Shown here piece by piece: positions 5,050-5,710 of a stretch of DNA of 5,710 nucleotides. Under the pieces are notes generated by a model. The model did not search any database. It saw only the letters and a program-made list of their open reading frames with translations, and was not told the origin of the DNA. Position numbers and translations under genes: made by a program. Origin of the DNA: Thermocrinis sp. (lineage in GTDB: Bacteria > Aquificota > Aquificia > Aquificales > Aquificaceae); NCBI RefSeq assembly GCF_036781485.1, contig NZ_DAIQAX010000007.1, positions 21,461 to 27,170 of the forward strand, given 5' to 3'. Position 1 is the first letter of the stretch, and each line of letters starts with the position of its first letter.

Positions 5050-5075
5050 AAAATATTATACCTCATACATCATGT
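5050..5075. repeat. Right boundary direct repeat of the photolyase island
   Basis: This is the counterpart of the repeat at 3331-3355, in the same orientation. Here the sequence includes the last codons and the TAA stop of the minus-strand TPR gene (5056-5058). The copies share an exact 11-bp block (AAAATATTATA) and an exact 6-bp block (CTCATA). Because this copy is constrained by coding and the other by promoter function, the few differences could have accumulated after duplication. Confidence 0.6.
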
Positions 5076-5292
5076 CCAAAAGTTCTTTTGCCTTCTCAGC
5101 ATCAATTTCCTTTAGTTTGGTATAAACCTCCCTTGCCTTAGACGTTTTGCCAAGCCTGACGTAACCAACTCCGAGTTTGAAAAGAAGATCGGGATCGTCG
5201 GGTTTGTCTTCCAACTCCCTTTTTAGGTCCTCTATGTATTTTTCTACCAGTTGTTCTCCCATTTTGCTAAAAATTCCCTTGTAATCTTTCAT
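5056..5292 (-). CDS. Small TPR-repeat protein
   Basis: A 78-residue, highly charged, helical protein without a signal peptide or membrane segment, so probably cytoplasmic. Residues 33-66 form one good tetratricopeptide repeat (DPDLLFKLGVGYVRLGKTSK followed by AREVYTKLKEID), with the typical L.....Y...G...A motif; flanking helices (12-30 and 67-77) may pack as half-repeats. Such proteins act as protein-interaction scaffolds; a specific partner cannot be inferred. The ATG overlaps the stop of the upstream gene in an ATGA arrangement (4 nt), with GGAGAG 5 nt before the start, so the two genes are translationally coupled and the partner may be that gene's product. Its stop codon lies in the right boundary repeat of the photolyase island. 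Confidence 0.78.
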   Translation of the reverse strand: MKDYKGIFSKMGEQLVEKYIEDLKRELEDKPDDPDLLFKLGVGYVRLGKTSKAREVYTKLKEIDAEKAKELLDMMYEV

Positions 5293-5710
5293 CTTAACTC
5301 TCCACCGTAGAATCTGTAGTTTAGCCCTTTAATTCTTTCTAAGTTAGAAAGCACCACATCCTCTATATAGGGATTGTAAGATATTACGATCACATCGCAG
5401 GCAAAGCCTCCATCTTCTAGAAAGTTCCTTGCGGAATTGAGAAATTCTCTGAGCACCTCGTCCTGCTCCAGTTCAAAAGGAGCTCCAAGGAAGTGATGAC
5501 TTATGCCTAAATAACTACCTGGATTGACCCTCACGCTTAGCCTTAGAGGATTTAATGCTTCTATAAGTTTAGCCTTTGAATTAGCGTAGCTCAGTCCAAA
5601 CATAAGCATGGCGTCGGTTATGATGTGTTTTGAGTTTAAGGAAACAAATTGTCTAAAGCCAGTTTCTTTAAAGTCCAGCTTTAGGTTATCCTTTTGCGTT
5701 TCTACCCAAT
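5289..5710 (-). CDS. Unrecognised protein, C-terminal part (runs off right edge)
   Basis: The frame stays open from its TGA at 5289-5291 to the window edge, giving 139 residues. An internal ATG at 5609 exists, but the 33 codons before it (including KLDFKETGFRQFVSLNSKHI) read as normal protein, so the true start lies beyond the window. The visible part looks soluble and mixed alpha/beta: a helix-like ITDAMLMFGLSYANSKAKLI, a LRLSVRVNPGSYLGISHHFL segment, then a helix and the strand CDVIVISYNPYI, ending RFYGGELR. I do not recognise the family and assign no function. It overlaps the TPR gene by 4 nt, so the two products probably work in one process. GC content matches the aroC region rather than the photolyase island. 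Confidence 0.75.
   Translation of the reverse strand, partial: WVETQKDNLKLDFKETGFRQFVSLNSKHIITDAMLMFGLSYANSKAKLIEALNPLRLSVRVNPGSYLGISHHFLGAPFELEQDEVLREFLNSARNFLEDGGFACDVIVISYNPYIEDVVLSNLERIKGLNYRFYGGELR

Overview
The window carries about 5.7 kb of compact bacterial chromosome. The gene set (IF3, a DUF4149 membrane protein, MlaE, chorismate synthase, a zinc-ribbon L28), the AGG/AGA/ATA-rich codon use and the tight packing would suit a thermophilic Aquificota-type bacterium (Hydrogenobacter, Thermocrinis or Aquifex relatives). This is an inference from gene style, not a proven identification.

Left part (1-1140): a partial minus-strand gene that probably runs off the left edge, then a short intergenic region with an extended -10 promoter and a small palindrome. 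A plus-strand pair follows: a DUF4149-like membrane protein overlapping infC (IF3) by 11 bases, coupled through a perfect Shine-Dalgarno. The usual infC partners rpmI and rplT do not follow. Instead infC meets a convergent unit almost end to end, and a 9-bp inverted repeat inside the end of infC could serve as a bidirectional terminator.

Middle part (1149-3325): a minus-strand cluster in transcription order rpmB (L28) - aroC (chorismate synthase) - mlaE (lipid-transport permease) - tRNA-Ala(GGC). Spacing is 5 nt, a 17-nt overlap and 14 nt, so this is probably one operon, with a possible extra promoter for the tRNA. rpmB has a -10 box so close to its ATG that its mRNA would be nearly leaderless.

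Right part (3326-5710): a markedly AT-rich segment of about 1.7 kb in the opposite orientation, holding a solitary 30-nt CRISPR-type repeat and a complete class II CPD photolyase gene. Beyond it the minus-strand genes resume: a small TPR protein and, overlapping it by 4 nt, the C-terminal part of an unrecognised gene running off the right edge. The AT-rich segment is bounded by two near-identical 21-26 bp sequences. One forms the -10 region of rpmB; the other contains the stop codon of the TPR gene. The simplest reading is that the unknown gene, TPR gene, rpmB, aroC, mlaE and tRNA-Ala were once contiguous, and that a photolyase island inserted at the TPR/rpmB junction and duplicated it, keeping both the stop codon and the promoter intact. 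This island is the most interesting feature of the window.
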